A DNA stretch of 64,000 nt, from assembly GCF_021729865.1 (NCBI RefSeq), contig NZ_CP063400.1:5369041-5433040 (forward strand), in the 5' to 3' direction. Shown one piece after another: positions 34,730-42,917 of the stretch (positions are counted from its first letter, which is position 1; each line of letters opens with the position of its first letter). The stretch is from Hydrogenophaga sp. SL48. GTDB taxonomy: Bacteria; Pseudomonadota; Gammaproteobacteria; Burkholderiales; Burkholderiaceae_C. Both the position numbers and the translations under genes were made by a program. The notes below the pieces were generated by a model, which had not been told where the DNA came from, searched no databases, and saw nothing but the letters and a program-made list of their open reading frames with translations.

Positions 34730-35664
34730 GCGAACTTGCTCCTGATGTCGGCAACGAAATCGGGTTCGGGGTGCAGGTCCAGGATGCGGCCGGCCTTGGC
34801 CACCTGGCCAGGCACCTCGTGGCCCACGATCTCTGGCAATTGCCGGGCAACCGACAGCAGGCGGGTCAGGTCGATGCCGGTCTCATAGCCCTCGGCCTGC
34901 AGCATGTGGATCGCGTCTTCGCTGCAGATGTTGCCGCTGGCGCCCGGGGCGTACGGGCAGCCGCCCAGGCCACCCAGCGATCCGTCGAAGCGGTCAATGC
35001 CCTGCTGGGCGGCCGCCAGCACATTGGCCAGCCCCATGCCGCGGGTGTTGTGGAAATGCAGGGTCAGCTGCAGGCCGGGGAAGCGCGCGCGCAGCGTCTC
35101 GCACAGCCGAGCCACCTGCGACGGATGGGCCATGCCGGTGGTGTCGCAGATGGTCAGGCCCCGAACGCCCAGTTCGGCGAAGCGATCGGACCAGGCGATG
35201 ACCACGTCGGCCGGCACCACGCCCTCCATCGGACAACCGAAGCAGGCCGACAGCGACACGTTGATCGGCACCCGGCCATCGGCCAGCGCAATGACCTCCT
35301 TGAGCGCGGCGAAACTGCGCTCCCGCGGCATGCGCAGGTTGGCCAGGTTGTGCGTCTCCGAGGTCGACATCACGAGGTTGAACTCGTCCGCCTTCGATTC
35401 CAGGGCACGCTCGGCGCCCCGCACGTTGGGCACCAGCACGGTGTACTCGACGCCCGGCACCCGCTGGATGCGCCCCATCACCTCTTCGGCGTCGCGCAGC
35501 ATCGGAATCGACTTGGCGGAGGTGAAGGACGTGACCTCGACCTTCGCGTAGCCGCACAGGCTGAGGGCATCGACCAGCGCCACCTTGCTGTCGGTGGGCA
35601 CGAATTCGGGTTCGATCTGGAAGCCGTCGCGGGTGACGACATCGTTGAAGTAAATGCGTTGCAT
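34726..35664 (-). CDS. HMG-CoA-lyase-family aldolase (possible hydroxymethylglutaryl-/citramalyl-CoA-type lyase)
   Basis: A 312-residue enzyme starting at ATG 35664 (MQRIYFNDVVTRDGFQ); an earlier in-frame start exists only within the preceding gene's stop region. DxVxRDGFQ corresponds to the HMGL N-terminal motif; CGYAKVEVTSFTSAKSIPM and DTTGMAHPSQV follow; LHFHNTRGMGLAN holds metal-binding His residues; and GGLGGCPYAPGASGN is the active-site signature with the catalytic Cys. Family reaction is retro-aldol cleavage of HMG-CoA-like acyl-CoA to acetyl-CoA plus a keto acid. Neighbouring CoA-transferase suggests the substrate is activated in situ. Confidence 0.92.
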   Translation of the reverse strand: MQRIYFNDVVTRDGFQIEPEFVPTDSKVALVDALSLCGYAKVEVTSFTSAKSIPMLRDAEEVMGRIQRVPGVEYTVLVPNVRGAERALESKADEFNLVMSTSETHNLANLRMPRERSFAALKEVIALADGRVPINVSLSACFGCPMEGVVPADVVIAWSDRFAELGVRGLTICDTTGMAHPSQVARLCETLRARFPGLQLTLHFHNTRGMGLANVLAAAQQGIDRFDGSLGGLGGCPYAPGASGNICSEDAIHMLQAEGYETGIDLTRLLSVARQLPEIVGHEVPGQVAKAGRILDLHPEPDFVADIRSKFA

Positions 35665-35665
35665 G

Positions 35666-36904
35666 TCAGCGTGTCTCCACAATGCCGCGGTCGATGAGTT
35701 GGCGAATCTGTTCGGGACTCAGGCCGATGTCGTTGAGCACCGACACCGTGTCCTGCCCCAGGCGCGGTGCCACCCGGTCACGCGCGCCCGGCGAGCGCGA
35801 CAGCTTGGGCACAACACCAGGCACAGCCAGTTCGGTGCCGTCGTCCATGCGCACCTTCTCCAGCATGCCCCGGGCCTGGTAGTGGGGGTCTTTGGCGATG
35901 TCCTCCACCGTGTAGATGCGACCGGCGGGCACCGAGGCGGCATCCAGCGCGGCCATCACCTCGTCCACCGTGCGGTCCTTCGTCCACCCGCCGATGACCT
36001 GGTCCAGTTCGGCGACCCGGGCCACACGGCCGGCGTTGTCGGCCAGCGCCGGGTCGTTGGCCAGGTCCTCACGACCGATCAGCGCCATCAGTCGGCGGAA
36101 GATGCTGTCGCCGTTGCCGGCGATCAGCGCGTAGCCACCATCGCGACACAGGTAGGCGTTGGTGGGGGCGATGCCCGGCAGCGCCGATCCAGCAGGCCCG
36201 CGCACAACGCCGAACGCGCTGTATTCGGGCAGCAGGCTTTCCATGCAGTTGAAGACCGCTTCGTACAGCGCCACATCAATCACCTGGCCTTCACCCGTGG
36301 TGTGGCGGTGCTGCAGGGCCAGCAGGATGCCGATGACGCCGTGCAACGCAGCCAGCGTGTCGCCCAGGCTGATGCCCACGCGCACCGGCACACGGCCGGG
36401 CTCCGCCGTCAGGTGGCGCAGGCCGCCCATGGCCTCGGCCACGACGCCGAAGCCGGGGCGGTTGCGGTAGGGCCCGGTCTGCCCGTAACCGCTGATGCGC
36501 AGCACGATCAGGCGCGGGTTGATCGCCTGAAGCTCGTCCGGGCCCAGGCCCCAGCCTTCCATGGCACCGGGTCGGAAGTTCTCAATCAGCACATCCGACT
36601 CCGCCGCCAGGCGCCGGACGATGTCCTGCCCTTCCGGGGTGCGCAGGTCCAGCGCCAGCGAGCGCTTGCTGCGCGACTGCACCTGCCACCAGACGGAGGT
36701 GCCGTCCTTGAGCAGGCGCCATTTGCGCAGCGGGTCGCCCGCGCCCGGCGCCTCGATCTTGATCACGTCGGCGCCGAAGTCGGCCAGTGTCTTGCCGGCG
36801 AACGGACCCGCGATCAGCTGGCCCAGTTCCAGTACCTTCAGACCCGACAGCGGACCGGGCCGTGAAGGGCGCTTTGTCTCGGTGTGTTCTTGGTGTGTGT
36901 CCAT
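35666..36904 (-). CDS. Family III CoA-transferase (CaiB/BaiF type)
   Basis: A 412-residue protein with the family III fold. Motifs LSGLKVLELGQLIAGPFAGKTLADFGADVIKIEAP, SVWWQVQSRSKRSLALDLRTPEGQD and RISGYGQTGPYRNRPGFGVVAEAMGG are diagnostic, and the catalytic Asp is likely the one in GISLGDTLAALHG. It transfers CoA between acids. In the operon it lies directly upstream of the lyase (one base between them) and would activate a dicarboxylic or hydroxy acid for retro-aldol cleavage (inference). Confidence 0.93.
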   Translation of the reverse strand: MDTHQEHTETKRPSRPGPLSGLKVLELGQLIAGPFAGKTLADFGADVIKIEAPGAGDPLRKWRLLKDGTSVWWQVQSRSKRSLALDLRTPEGQDIVRRLAAESDVLIENFRPGAMEGWGLGPDELQAINPRLIVLRISGYGQTGPYRNRPGFGVVAEAMGGLRHLTAEPGRVPVRVGISLGDTLAALHGVIGILLALQHRHTTGEGQVIDVALYEAVFNCMESLLPEYSAFGVVRGPAGSALPGIAPTNAYLCRDGGYALIAGNGDSIFRRLMALIGREDLANDPALADNAGRVARVAELDQVIGGWTKDRTVDEVMAALDAASVPAGRIYTVEDIAKDPHYQARGMLEKVRMDDGTELAVPGVVPKLSRSPGARDRVAPRLGQDTVSVLNDIGLSPEQIRQLIDRGIVETR

Positions 36905-36937
36905 GGCCGGCAGTGTCCGGCCGATGTCTCACACGGT

Positions 36938-37870
36938 CTATTTGAACTTGGCGAGGGAAGCCTTAGCGTTTTGCTTAGGGTCACACAGGAAATCCCGGAT
37001 GGCGCGGATCGCAGGATCGGCGTCCGACCGGATAGCGATCTTGAGCTGGCGGTGCGACCAGTCGTCGCTCAAGGGCCGCCAGGCCAGCTTCATCGCCTTG
37101 ATCACAGGTAGCGCCGCGCCCTTGGGCAAAGCCGCGATGCCCAGGCCCGAGGCCACCATGTGGCCGACCGCGTCGAAACTGCGTACCTGCATGCGCAGCT
37201 TGAACGGACGCCCGCAAGCGAGGGCGGCCTGTTGCTGCTTGATCAGCAGTGCCGCCCCCGCCGTCAGGCTGATCCACGGCTCGTCTAGGGTGTCCGCAAA
37301 CGCAATGGGCGAGCGCCCCGCCAGCCTGTGGCCGGGCGGAATGATGAGCACCAGCTGGTCCTGGCGGAAGTTGCGCGCGTCCAGGCCCTGGTCGTCCGGA
37401 CCTTCCACATAGGCGCCCACATCGGTTCGCCCGTCGCGCAGACTGGAGACCACGATTTCCGAAACCTGCTCATCCAGATCGACCTGGACATCGGGGTTGA
37501 CCTGGGCGTACCGCGCCAGCAGCGGCGGCAGAAACTGGTTGATGGCCGCCGTGCTGGACGTCAGGCGGATGTGCCGCACCACGCCCTTGCGCAGATCGGA
37601 CAGGTCTTCCATCAGCAGGTCCATCTCCTGCAGCAGCACCAGCCCGTGCTTCAGAAACGCCCGGCCCGCCGGCGTCGGGTGAAGTCCGCGGGAGTGGCGC
37701 TCGAACAGCGGTTCGCCGATGCTGGCCTCCAGATCGCGGATGCGGCGGCTGGCCGCCGGCAGCACCAGGTTGCAGTCGCGTGCCGCGGCGGTCAGACTGC
37801 CGCTCTGGGCACAGAGCACCGCCAGGCGGACAGAGACGAAGTCGAATCTTGCCAAGTTGTATGGATTCAT
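36938..37870 (-). CDS. LysR-family regulator of the catabolic operon
   Basis: A 310-residue regulator. The start at ATG 37870 (MNPYNLARFD) is preferred because AGGG lies eight bases before it; earlier ATGs at 37876 and 37903 are in frame. Winged HTH: LAVLCAQSGSLTAAARDCNLVLPAASRRIRDLEASIGEPLFERHSRGLHPTPAG, then the effector domain with FLPPLLARYAQVNPDVQVDLDEQ. It is co-oriented with the CoA-transferase gene, 34 bases away, so it heads the operon rather than being divergent, which means it probably autoregulates and controls the whole run from its own promoter. Confidence 0.9.
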   Translation of the reverse strand: MNPYNLARFDFVSVRLAVLCAQSGSLTAAARDCNLVLPAASRRIRDLEASIGEPLFERHSRGLHPTPAGRAFLKHGLVLLQEMDLLMEDLSDLRKGVVRHIRLTSSTAAINQFLPPLLARYAQVNPDVQVDLDEQVSEIVVSSLRDGRTDVGAYVEGPDDQGLDARNFRQDQLVLIIPPGHRLAGRSPIAFADTLDEPWISLTAGAALLIKQQQAALACGRPFKLRMQVRSFDAVGHMVASGLGIAALPKGAALPVIKAMKLAWRPLSDDWSHRQLKIAIRSDADPAIRAIRDFLCDPKQNAKASLAKFK

Positions 37871-38359
37871 GTTCATTGCCCTGCTGCTTCGGGCCAAGAT
37901 CATGGCCTATGTTCATTTCAAGTCCTTTGAGAACCTGAAACATCCGGAAGTAGAGAATTCCCAGCAACGGAGCCCCCACACGAAGAGATCCAGATTCTGA
38001 CCTGCTCACTCTGGACGTACCAATCAAAAGTAGAAGTCCGGGTTCAAGGGTACCCCCACTCAATTAACTGAAGTAGTCGACCACCGCGAGGGCGATAGAT
38101 CCAGCCGATACGCGGCGAGCCTCTCAGTCGAGTTGCCGGTTCCGAGGGTGAAGCAGCCATTCAGGGCAGGCAGCGTTCAACGACTGGTGTTGGGGATTGC
38201 AGCCGCTCAGGCATTGAACCGTGAATGACTCTGATCAGCCTTGGGACTAAACCGCTCGCGCGGTAGTCTCCGAGCCTGGATGGTTGGTTGACGGCGTGGG
38301 CACACGTGCCGATGTTGTGAGCCGAGGCAATTGGCCTCGTTCACGACAGGAGCACCATC
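37871..38359. other. Intergenic region with the regulator promoter and IS91 left margin
   Basis: About 490 bases with no supportable gene. The first part must hold the LysR operon promoter. The part next to the recombinase gene ends in a GACAGGAGCACCATC ribosome-binding site. An 11-base sequence, CGACCACCGCG (38078-38088), recurs at 40859-40869, just beyond the transposase, and may mark the two margins of the IS91-type element or be coincidental. Confidence 0.45.
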
Positions 38360-39235
38360 ATGAACGCACCCCATCCGACGGTTTCGCCGTTGCGCCAGCG
38401 CATGCTCGAAGACATGCGGATGCGCAGGCTTGCACCGAAGACCCAGACTGCCTACATCCGTGCCGTGCGCCGGTTCTCCGCCTATCTGCACCGGCCGCCG
38501 GATACCGCCACCGTGGAGGACCTGCGCAACTTCCAGCTTCACCTAGTTGACGAAGGTACCTCACCCACGACCCTCAACGCCACGATCACCGGGCTGAAGT
38601 TCTTCTGCGAGATCACCCTGGATCGCTCGGAGTTGACGGCCAAGATGCAGCCCGTTCATCTGCCCCACACTTTGCCGGTGGTGCTCAGCCGCGAGGAAGT
38701 GGCTCGCCTGATTGCCGCAACTGGAAACCTCAAGCACCAGACCGCACTGTCCCTGGCCTACGGCACAGGTCTGCGTGCCAGCGAAGTCGTGTCTCTGAAG
38801 GTCAGCGATATCGACAGTCAACGCATGACGCTGCGCGTGGAACAGGGCAAGGGCAGCAAAGACCGCTACGCCATGCTCTCGCCAATCTTGCTGGAGCGCC
38901 TTCGGGTCTGGTGGCGTGTAGCCCGAGCGCAAGGCAAGATGCTCGATGGTGGCTGGCTGTTCCCAGGCTTGAACCCGATCGAACCTCTGACCACCCGCCA
39001 GCTCAACCGCGCCATTCACATGGCGGCTGACGCCGCGAACATCGACAAACGCGTGTCCATGCATACCCTGCGCCACAGCTTTGCCACCCATCTGTTGGAG
39101 CAAAAGGTGGACATCCGGGTGATCCAGGTCCTGCTCGGGCACAAGAAGCTGGAGACGACGGCCATGTACGCGCAGGTAGCCACCGACGTCCTGCGTGAGG
39201 TGGTCAGCCCGCTGAAGCAGCTGAGCACCGCGTAG
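38360..39235 (+). CDS. Tyrosine recombinase associated with IS91-type element
   Basis: A 291-residue phage-integrase-family protein. N-terminal SAM-like core-binding domain (LRQRMLEDMRMRRLAPKTQTAYIRAVRRFSAYLHRPPDTATVEDLRNFQL), catalytic domain from ~residue 110. Catalytic residues: Arg in GTGLRASEVVSLKV, Lys in GKGSKDRYAM, His-Leu-Arg-His in SMHTLRHSFATHLLE, second His in LLGHKKLET and Tyr in TAMYAQV. It is followed seven bases later by the IS91 transposase. This integrase-plus-Y2-transposase organisation is known for a subgroup of IS91-like elements. Confidence 0.93.
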   Translation: MNAPHPTVSPLRQRMLEDMRMRRLAPKTQTAYIRAVRRFSAYLHRPPDTATVEDLRNFQLHLVDEGTSPTTLNATITGLKFFCEITLDRSELTAKMQPVHLPHTLPVVLSREEVARLIAATGNLKHQTALSLAYGTGLRASEVVSLKVSDIDSQRMTLRVEQGKGSKDRYAMLSPILLERLRVWWRVARAQGKMLDGGWLFPGLNPIEPLTTRQLNRAIHMAADAANIDKRVSMHTLRHSFATHLLEQKVDIRVIQVLLGHKKLETTAMYAQVATDVLREVVSPLKQLSTA

Positions 39236-39242
39236 GCCCACC

Positions 39243-40448
39243 ATGGGCACCGCTGCCCTGGAGGTGGCGGACATCTTCCGCACCCACGGGCCGGCCTGGC
39301 GGCAAGCCCAGCGCTCCCACCTGAGCCTGGGTCAGCTTCAGGTCATGACAGCCATCGAGCAGTGCCGCAGCGCGGCACTGGGGGGACATGTGCTGCGCTG
39401 TGAAGACTGCCAGCGCCTGCAGATCGCCTACAACTCGTGCCGCAACCGGCACTGCCCCAAGTGCCAGGCCAGTGCTGCACAGCGCTGGTTGGATGAGCGC
39501 CAGGCAGACCTGCTGCCCGTGGACTACTTCCATGTGGTCTTCACGCTGCCCGCCCCCATCAGCGAGATCGCGTACTGGAATAAGGCCGTCGTCTACGGCC
39601 TGCTGTTTGAGGTGGCGGCCCAGACGCTGCGCACCATCGCCGCCGACCCCCGGCACCTGGGCGCGCAGATCGGTTCCACCCTGGTGTTGCACACCTGGGG
39701 TTCGGCACTCACGCACCACCCGCACGTGCACGGCATCGTGCCCGGCGGCGGGCTCTCGCTGGACGGCCAGCGTTGGGTGGCTTGCCGACCGGGCTTCTTC
39801 CTGCCGGTGCGCGTGCTCTCGCGCCTGTTCAGGCGGCTCTTCCTGGAAGCACTGGAACAGGAGCACCGCGCAGGTACGTTGCAGTTCTTCTCGCAACACA
39901 CCGCGCTGGCAGATCCGAAGGCCTTTGCTCAATGGCTCGCGCCGCTGCGACGGTGTGAATGGGTGGTTTATGCCAAGAAGCCGTTTGCGGGGCCTCCGGC
40001 AGTACTGGCCTACCTCTCGCGCTACACGCACCGGGTGGCGATCTCCAACTCGCGCCTGGTGGCGCACGACGAGCGCGGGGTGACGTTCCGCTGGAAAGAC
40101 TACCGAGACAAGGGCCGAGGCCAAGGCAAAACACGCCACAAGACGATGACGCTCTCGCCCGAGGAGTTCATGCGCCGCTTCCTGCTGCACGTGCTACCAG
40201 GCGGGTTCCACCGGATCCGGCACTACGGGCTGCTGGCCAACAACCATCGGCGAGAGTGCATTGAGCGGGCTCGCCAGCTGCTTGTGCCTGAGGCACCTGG
40301 CGGGCAGATCGAGAGGATCCTGTGTGGTGTTGCGGAGCCGGTCCGCCCGAACTTCGTGTGCGTTCACTGCGGCGCGGCGATGATCATCGTCGAGACGTTC
40401 GCACGCGGGCAGTCCATTTGCACACCTCACCAGCGAGGACCACCATGA
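39243..40448 (+). CDS. IS91-family (Y2 HUH) transposase
   Basis: A 401-residue transposase. N-terminal zinc-binding cluster CEDCQRLQIAYNSCRNRHCPKC; HUH nuclease metal site in LTHHPHVHGIVPGG; and the catalytic Tyr region in FAGPPAVLAYLSRYTHRVAISNSRLV. C-terminal basic DNA-binding region (WKDYRDKGRGQGKTRHKTM) and a second zinc finger FVCVHCGAAM. IS91 elements transpose by rolling circle, may mobilise adjacent DNA, and make no target duplication. Start ATG 39243 follows the recombinase stop. Confidence 0.95.
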   Translation: MGTAALEVADIFRTHGPAWRQAQRSHLSLGQLQVMTAIEQCRSAALGGHVLRCEDCQRLQIAYNSCRNRHCPKCQASAAQRWLDERQADLLPVDYFHVVFTLPAPISEIAYWNKAVVYGLLFEVAAQTLRTIAADPRHLGAQIGSTLVLHTWGSALTHHPHVHGIVPGGGLSLDGQRWVACRPGFFLPVRVLSRLFRRLFLEALEQEHRAGTLQFFSQHTALADPKAFAQWLAPLRRCEWVVYAKKPFAGPPAVLAYLSRYTHRVAISNSRLVAHDERGVTFRWKDYRDKGRGQGKTRHKTMTLSPEEFMRRFLLHVLPGGFHRIRHYGLLANNHRRECIERARQLLVPEAPGGQIERILCGVAEPVRPNFVCVHCGAAMIIVETFARGQSICTPHQRGPP

Positions 40449-40984
40449 CCGCGTTGGCATGCGTGGCCTTGTTGGTGTCTGGAGCGGGCTCACCGCAGCT
40501 CGTCGGGGACAGCTGCGCCCGATCTAGAAATCGACGGTGTTGCCCCTGCGAGAACTGCTGCAACTGTTCATCTGAGCCCGTGCTGCACACCCCAGTGAAG
40601 CCTTCGAGCCTGGATCAGGCGGCGCAATTGCCACCGACCAGAACGCGGAACTCCGTCAAATCCCCATAGCTGCCAGCTGGTACGCCCAGATTGGTGCTCC
40701 CCTCGGTTTCCTCCCTAGAGGCTTGTACGACGCCCACCCTGGTGGTCAGCGTGTGTCGTCGGCTCGCCAGCACGGGAGGGCGTCCTACAACCCTTAACTC
40801 GAGCGGGTTCTGACCGGCGATAGGCCAGTCTGTAGCGGCTGCAGTGGGTCAGTCCTAGCGACCACCGCGCGCTCAACCAGTCGATAGGCTGGGCGCCATG
40901 ACGCAAGCCAATCACAAGACCCGTTTGCGCCACAGCACTGCGCCGAACTCAAGCAAGACATCCTGGCCGATGTGCGCTCGGTCT
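40449..40984. other. IS91 3' region, no gene
   Basis: The roughly 530 bases after the transposase show no supportable ORF. They would include the oriIS-type end of the element. The recurring CGACCACCGCG (40859-40869) is the only matching sequence I could see near both ends. Confidence 0.4.
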
Positions 40985-41076
40985 GGCGCCTTCTTGGCCG
41001 CCTCAGCTACCGAGGTCCGGTCTGCCTCTCGCAGTACCGCAATCATCTGCTCGTCTGTGAGTCGGCCTTTTCTCAT
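40985..41076 (-). pseudogene. IS3-family orfA N-terminal fragment
   Basis: Begins ATG 41076 with GAGGAGCCC upstream and encodes MRKGRLTDEQMIAVLREADR then TSVAEAAKKA. This is the start of IS3-group (IS407-like) OrfA and its HTH; the expected continuation is lost after about 30 codons. The rest of the element is absent. It is a remnant cut off on the side facing the IS91 element, so the IS91 insertion or an associated deletion probably truncated it. Confidence 0.8.
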
Positions 41077-41142
41077 GGGCTCCTCGCAGATTGGGAAGCA
41101 ATTCGCCGTGATGGTGTCCACGCCGGGGCGCGCGCTCGAGAC

Positions 41143-41160
41143 CGCGGGCCGCGGCCCGCG
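41143..41160. terminator. Perfect 18-bp GC palindrome after the TetR gene
   Basis: CGCGGGCCG followed by CGGCCCGCG forms a perfect palindrome, 16 bases beyond the TetR stop on the minus strand. No U-run follows; weak support as a terminator, alternatively a structural or recognition site. Confidence 0.4.
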
Positions 41161-41176
41161 GCCCGCGTTGCGCAGT

Positions 41177-41822
41177 CTATGCGCCGTAGGCTGCCAAGAA
41201 GACCCGTACGGCCTCGCGCAGTAGGGCTTTGTTTTCCCGTTCATCCGGCTTCTCCAGCATCAGCAGGCCGCGAAAGTGCGCCGCACCCAGAAACATCGAC
41301 AGGAACAGGTCCGCTGCCTGAATCGGGTTCCGCACCTTCAGCGTGCCTGCCGAGTGGGCCCGGCGCAGGTAGGACGCCAGCTCTGCGTTAAAGCGCTCGG
41401 GGCCGTCCTTGTAGAACGCACGGCAGACCTCCGGCTGCGACCCTGCGACGCCATACACAGAGCGCATCGTGCCCAGGGCGTCGTCGCCGCGCGTCAAGTC
41501 GAGAAACCGGGCCCCAATCGCTAGAAGCACCTTCTCCGGCTGGTCGGGGTCCAGTGCCTCGACACCGGGGACGCCGGTCACCGTCGTCGCCGTCCTGTCG
41601 TGCACGACCGCCTGGAACAGCCCCTCCTTGGAGCCGAAGTTGCTGTACACGGTCATCTTGGACACACCGGCATCAGCGGCAATGGCATCCACGCTGGCAC
41701 GCTCCAGGCCATGCGCGTTGAAGTGCTTTTGCGCGGCCTCCAGGATGCGCCGGACGCGCTCGGGATCGCGCGGCCGTCCGCGTTGGGGCTTTTTTGGGGG
41801 GGGGGACTGAGGGAGTGTGCAT
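41177..41822 (-). CDS. TetR-family regulator with frameshifting poly-G tract (probably phase-variable or a sequence error)
   Basis: The complete protein would start at ATG 41822 and read MHTPSVPPP-KKPQRGRPRDPERVRRILEAAQKHFNAHGLERASVDAIAADAGVSKMTVYSNFGSKEGLFQAV, a normal TetR HTH. However, the G10 tract at 41796-41805 (C10 then A6 on the coding strand) puts the start and the HTH in different frames. Removing one C restores the frame. In the sequence as given, only a GTG at 41692 would open the HTH frame, which deletes the first half of the DNA-binding domain. The ligand domain (residues ~80-210) is intact. It is divergent from the redox and efflux genes. Confidence 0.85.
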
Positions 41823-41833
41823 GGGTTTATTTA

Positions 41834-41886
41834 ATGGACTTGACAGTTCATTATATGGATCGTACATTGTTGTACTTGTTAGTCCA
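41834..41886. promoter_or_regulatory. Operator-like repeats between TetR and the flavoprotein gene
   Basis: Contains ATGGACTTGACAGTTCAT at 41834-41851 and GTACTTGTTAGTCCA at 41872-41886. The second matches GTACTTGCAAGTCCA at 45311-45325 at 13 of 15 positions, and the reverse complement of the first resembles it too. These shared palindromic motifs (core ACTTGCAAGT) in two promoter regions suggest a TetR operator; ATG of the flavoprotein lies 28 bases on. Confidence 0.7.
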
Positions 41887-41914
41887 GTAATCAACCAAAA
41901 CGGAGCCCATCACC

Positions 41915-42808
41915 ATGAATGACGTCATCATCATCGGCGGCAGCTTTGCCGGCCTCGCCGCTGCCCTGCAGCTCGGCCGTGCCGGTCGCAAGGTCACGGT
42001 TCTCGATACCGGCCTGCCGCGCAATCGCTTCGCCGGTCACTCGCATGGCGTGCTTGGCCACGATCACAAGCCACCACAGGACATTTTGGCCGCGGCGCGC
42101 CAGCAGCTGGCGCGCTATCCCGCGATTAGGTTGGTCGCCACCCGGGCAGACAACATCTCGGGTGCCATTGACGACTTCTCCGTCTTCACCAGCGATGGCG
42201 AAACCCTCAAGGCGCGTCGCCTGATCCTGAGCTATGGCGTCGTCGACCAGATGCCCAATGTTCCGGGCTTCGCAGATAGCTGGGGCACGTCCATCGTGCC
42301 ATGCCCCTACTGCGATGGCTTTGAAGTCGCCGGGCAGCATTGGGGCGTCGTCTGGTCCGGGCCGCAGTCGCACCAGTCCGTCCGGCTGTTCCGCGATTGG
42401 ACCGACAAGTTGACTGTCTTCGCCGATGGTCATGACATTGCGCCCGAACTCCAGGCCGATCTGGCGCTCCGCAAGATACCCGTTGTGGACGGCCGAATCG
42501 TCGAGATCGCGCATCACACCGGCCATATCGAAACCGTCAATCTCGATACCGGCCGCCATGTCGCGGTCGACATCCTGTTCGCCCAGCCGCGCAACAAGCC
42601 GTCCGCAAGCCTGCATGAATCGCTGGGCCTCGCCACGGTGGATACGCCCACCGGCATTGTCCTCAAGGTCGACGAGCGCCGCCAAACCAGCATTCCTGGC
42701 ATTTACGCCGCTGGCGACCTGGCCACGCCCTTCCTGCCCTCGGTCACGCAGTCAACATGGCAGGGCGCGATGGCGGGCATCTTTGCCCAGCAATCGATGC
42801 TGGCTTGA
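41915..42808 (+). CDS. Thioredoxin-reductase-like FAD oxidoreductase with CPYC motif
   Basis: A 297-residue flavoprotein. N-terminal FAD motif IIGGSFAGLAAALQLGRAG, a redox disulfide CPYCDGFE in the middle and the C-terminal FAD motif GIYAAGDLATPFLPSVTQSTWQGAMAG. This matches the thioredoxin reductase architecture, but the NAD(P)H-binding glycine motif expected after CPYC (GGGDSA) is VWSGPQSHQS and does not fit well, so it may be a dithiol oxidase-like member rather than a true NADPH reductase (inference). Divergent from TetR and followed by a methyltransferase. Confidence 0.82.
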   Translation: MNDVIIIGGSFAGLAAALQLGRAGRKVTVLDTGLPRNRFAGHSHGVLGHDHKPPQDILAAARQQLARYPAIRLVATRADNISGAIDDFSVFTSDGETLKARRLILSYGVVDQMPNVPGFADSWGTSIVPCPYCDGFEVAGQHWGVVWSGPQSHQSVRLFRDWTDKLTVFADGHDIAPELQADLALRKIPVVDGRIVEIAHHTGHIETVNLDTGRHVAVDILFAQPRNKPSASLHESLGLATVDTPTGIVLKVDERRQTSIPGIYAAGDLATPFLPSVTQSTWQGAMAGIFAQQSMLA

Positions 42809-42917
42809 TAGCGCAGATCCCGTCCCCGATTGCATCGTCGTTTTGGCTGCGCCTCGGCTTCCCATTGCCTCCATCAAACGCCAGCAGGTTCAGAGCGAAT
42901 CAAAGCAAGGATATGAC

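Noticed and set aside
38360..39235. Prophage integrase
   Set aside because: The recombinase directly precedes an IS91 transposase with no phage genes around, so it belongs to the insertion element.
40912..41244. 110-residue minus-strand frame as a complete protein
   Set aside because: Only its part from 41076 to ~40985 is recognisable (IS3 orfA start); the rest is unrelated read-through.
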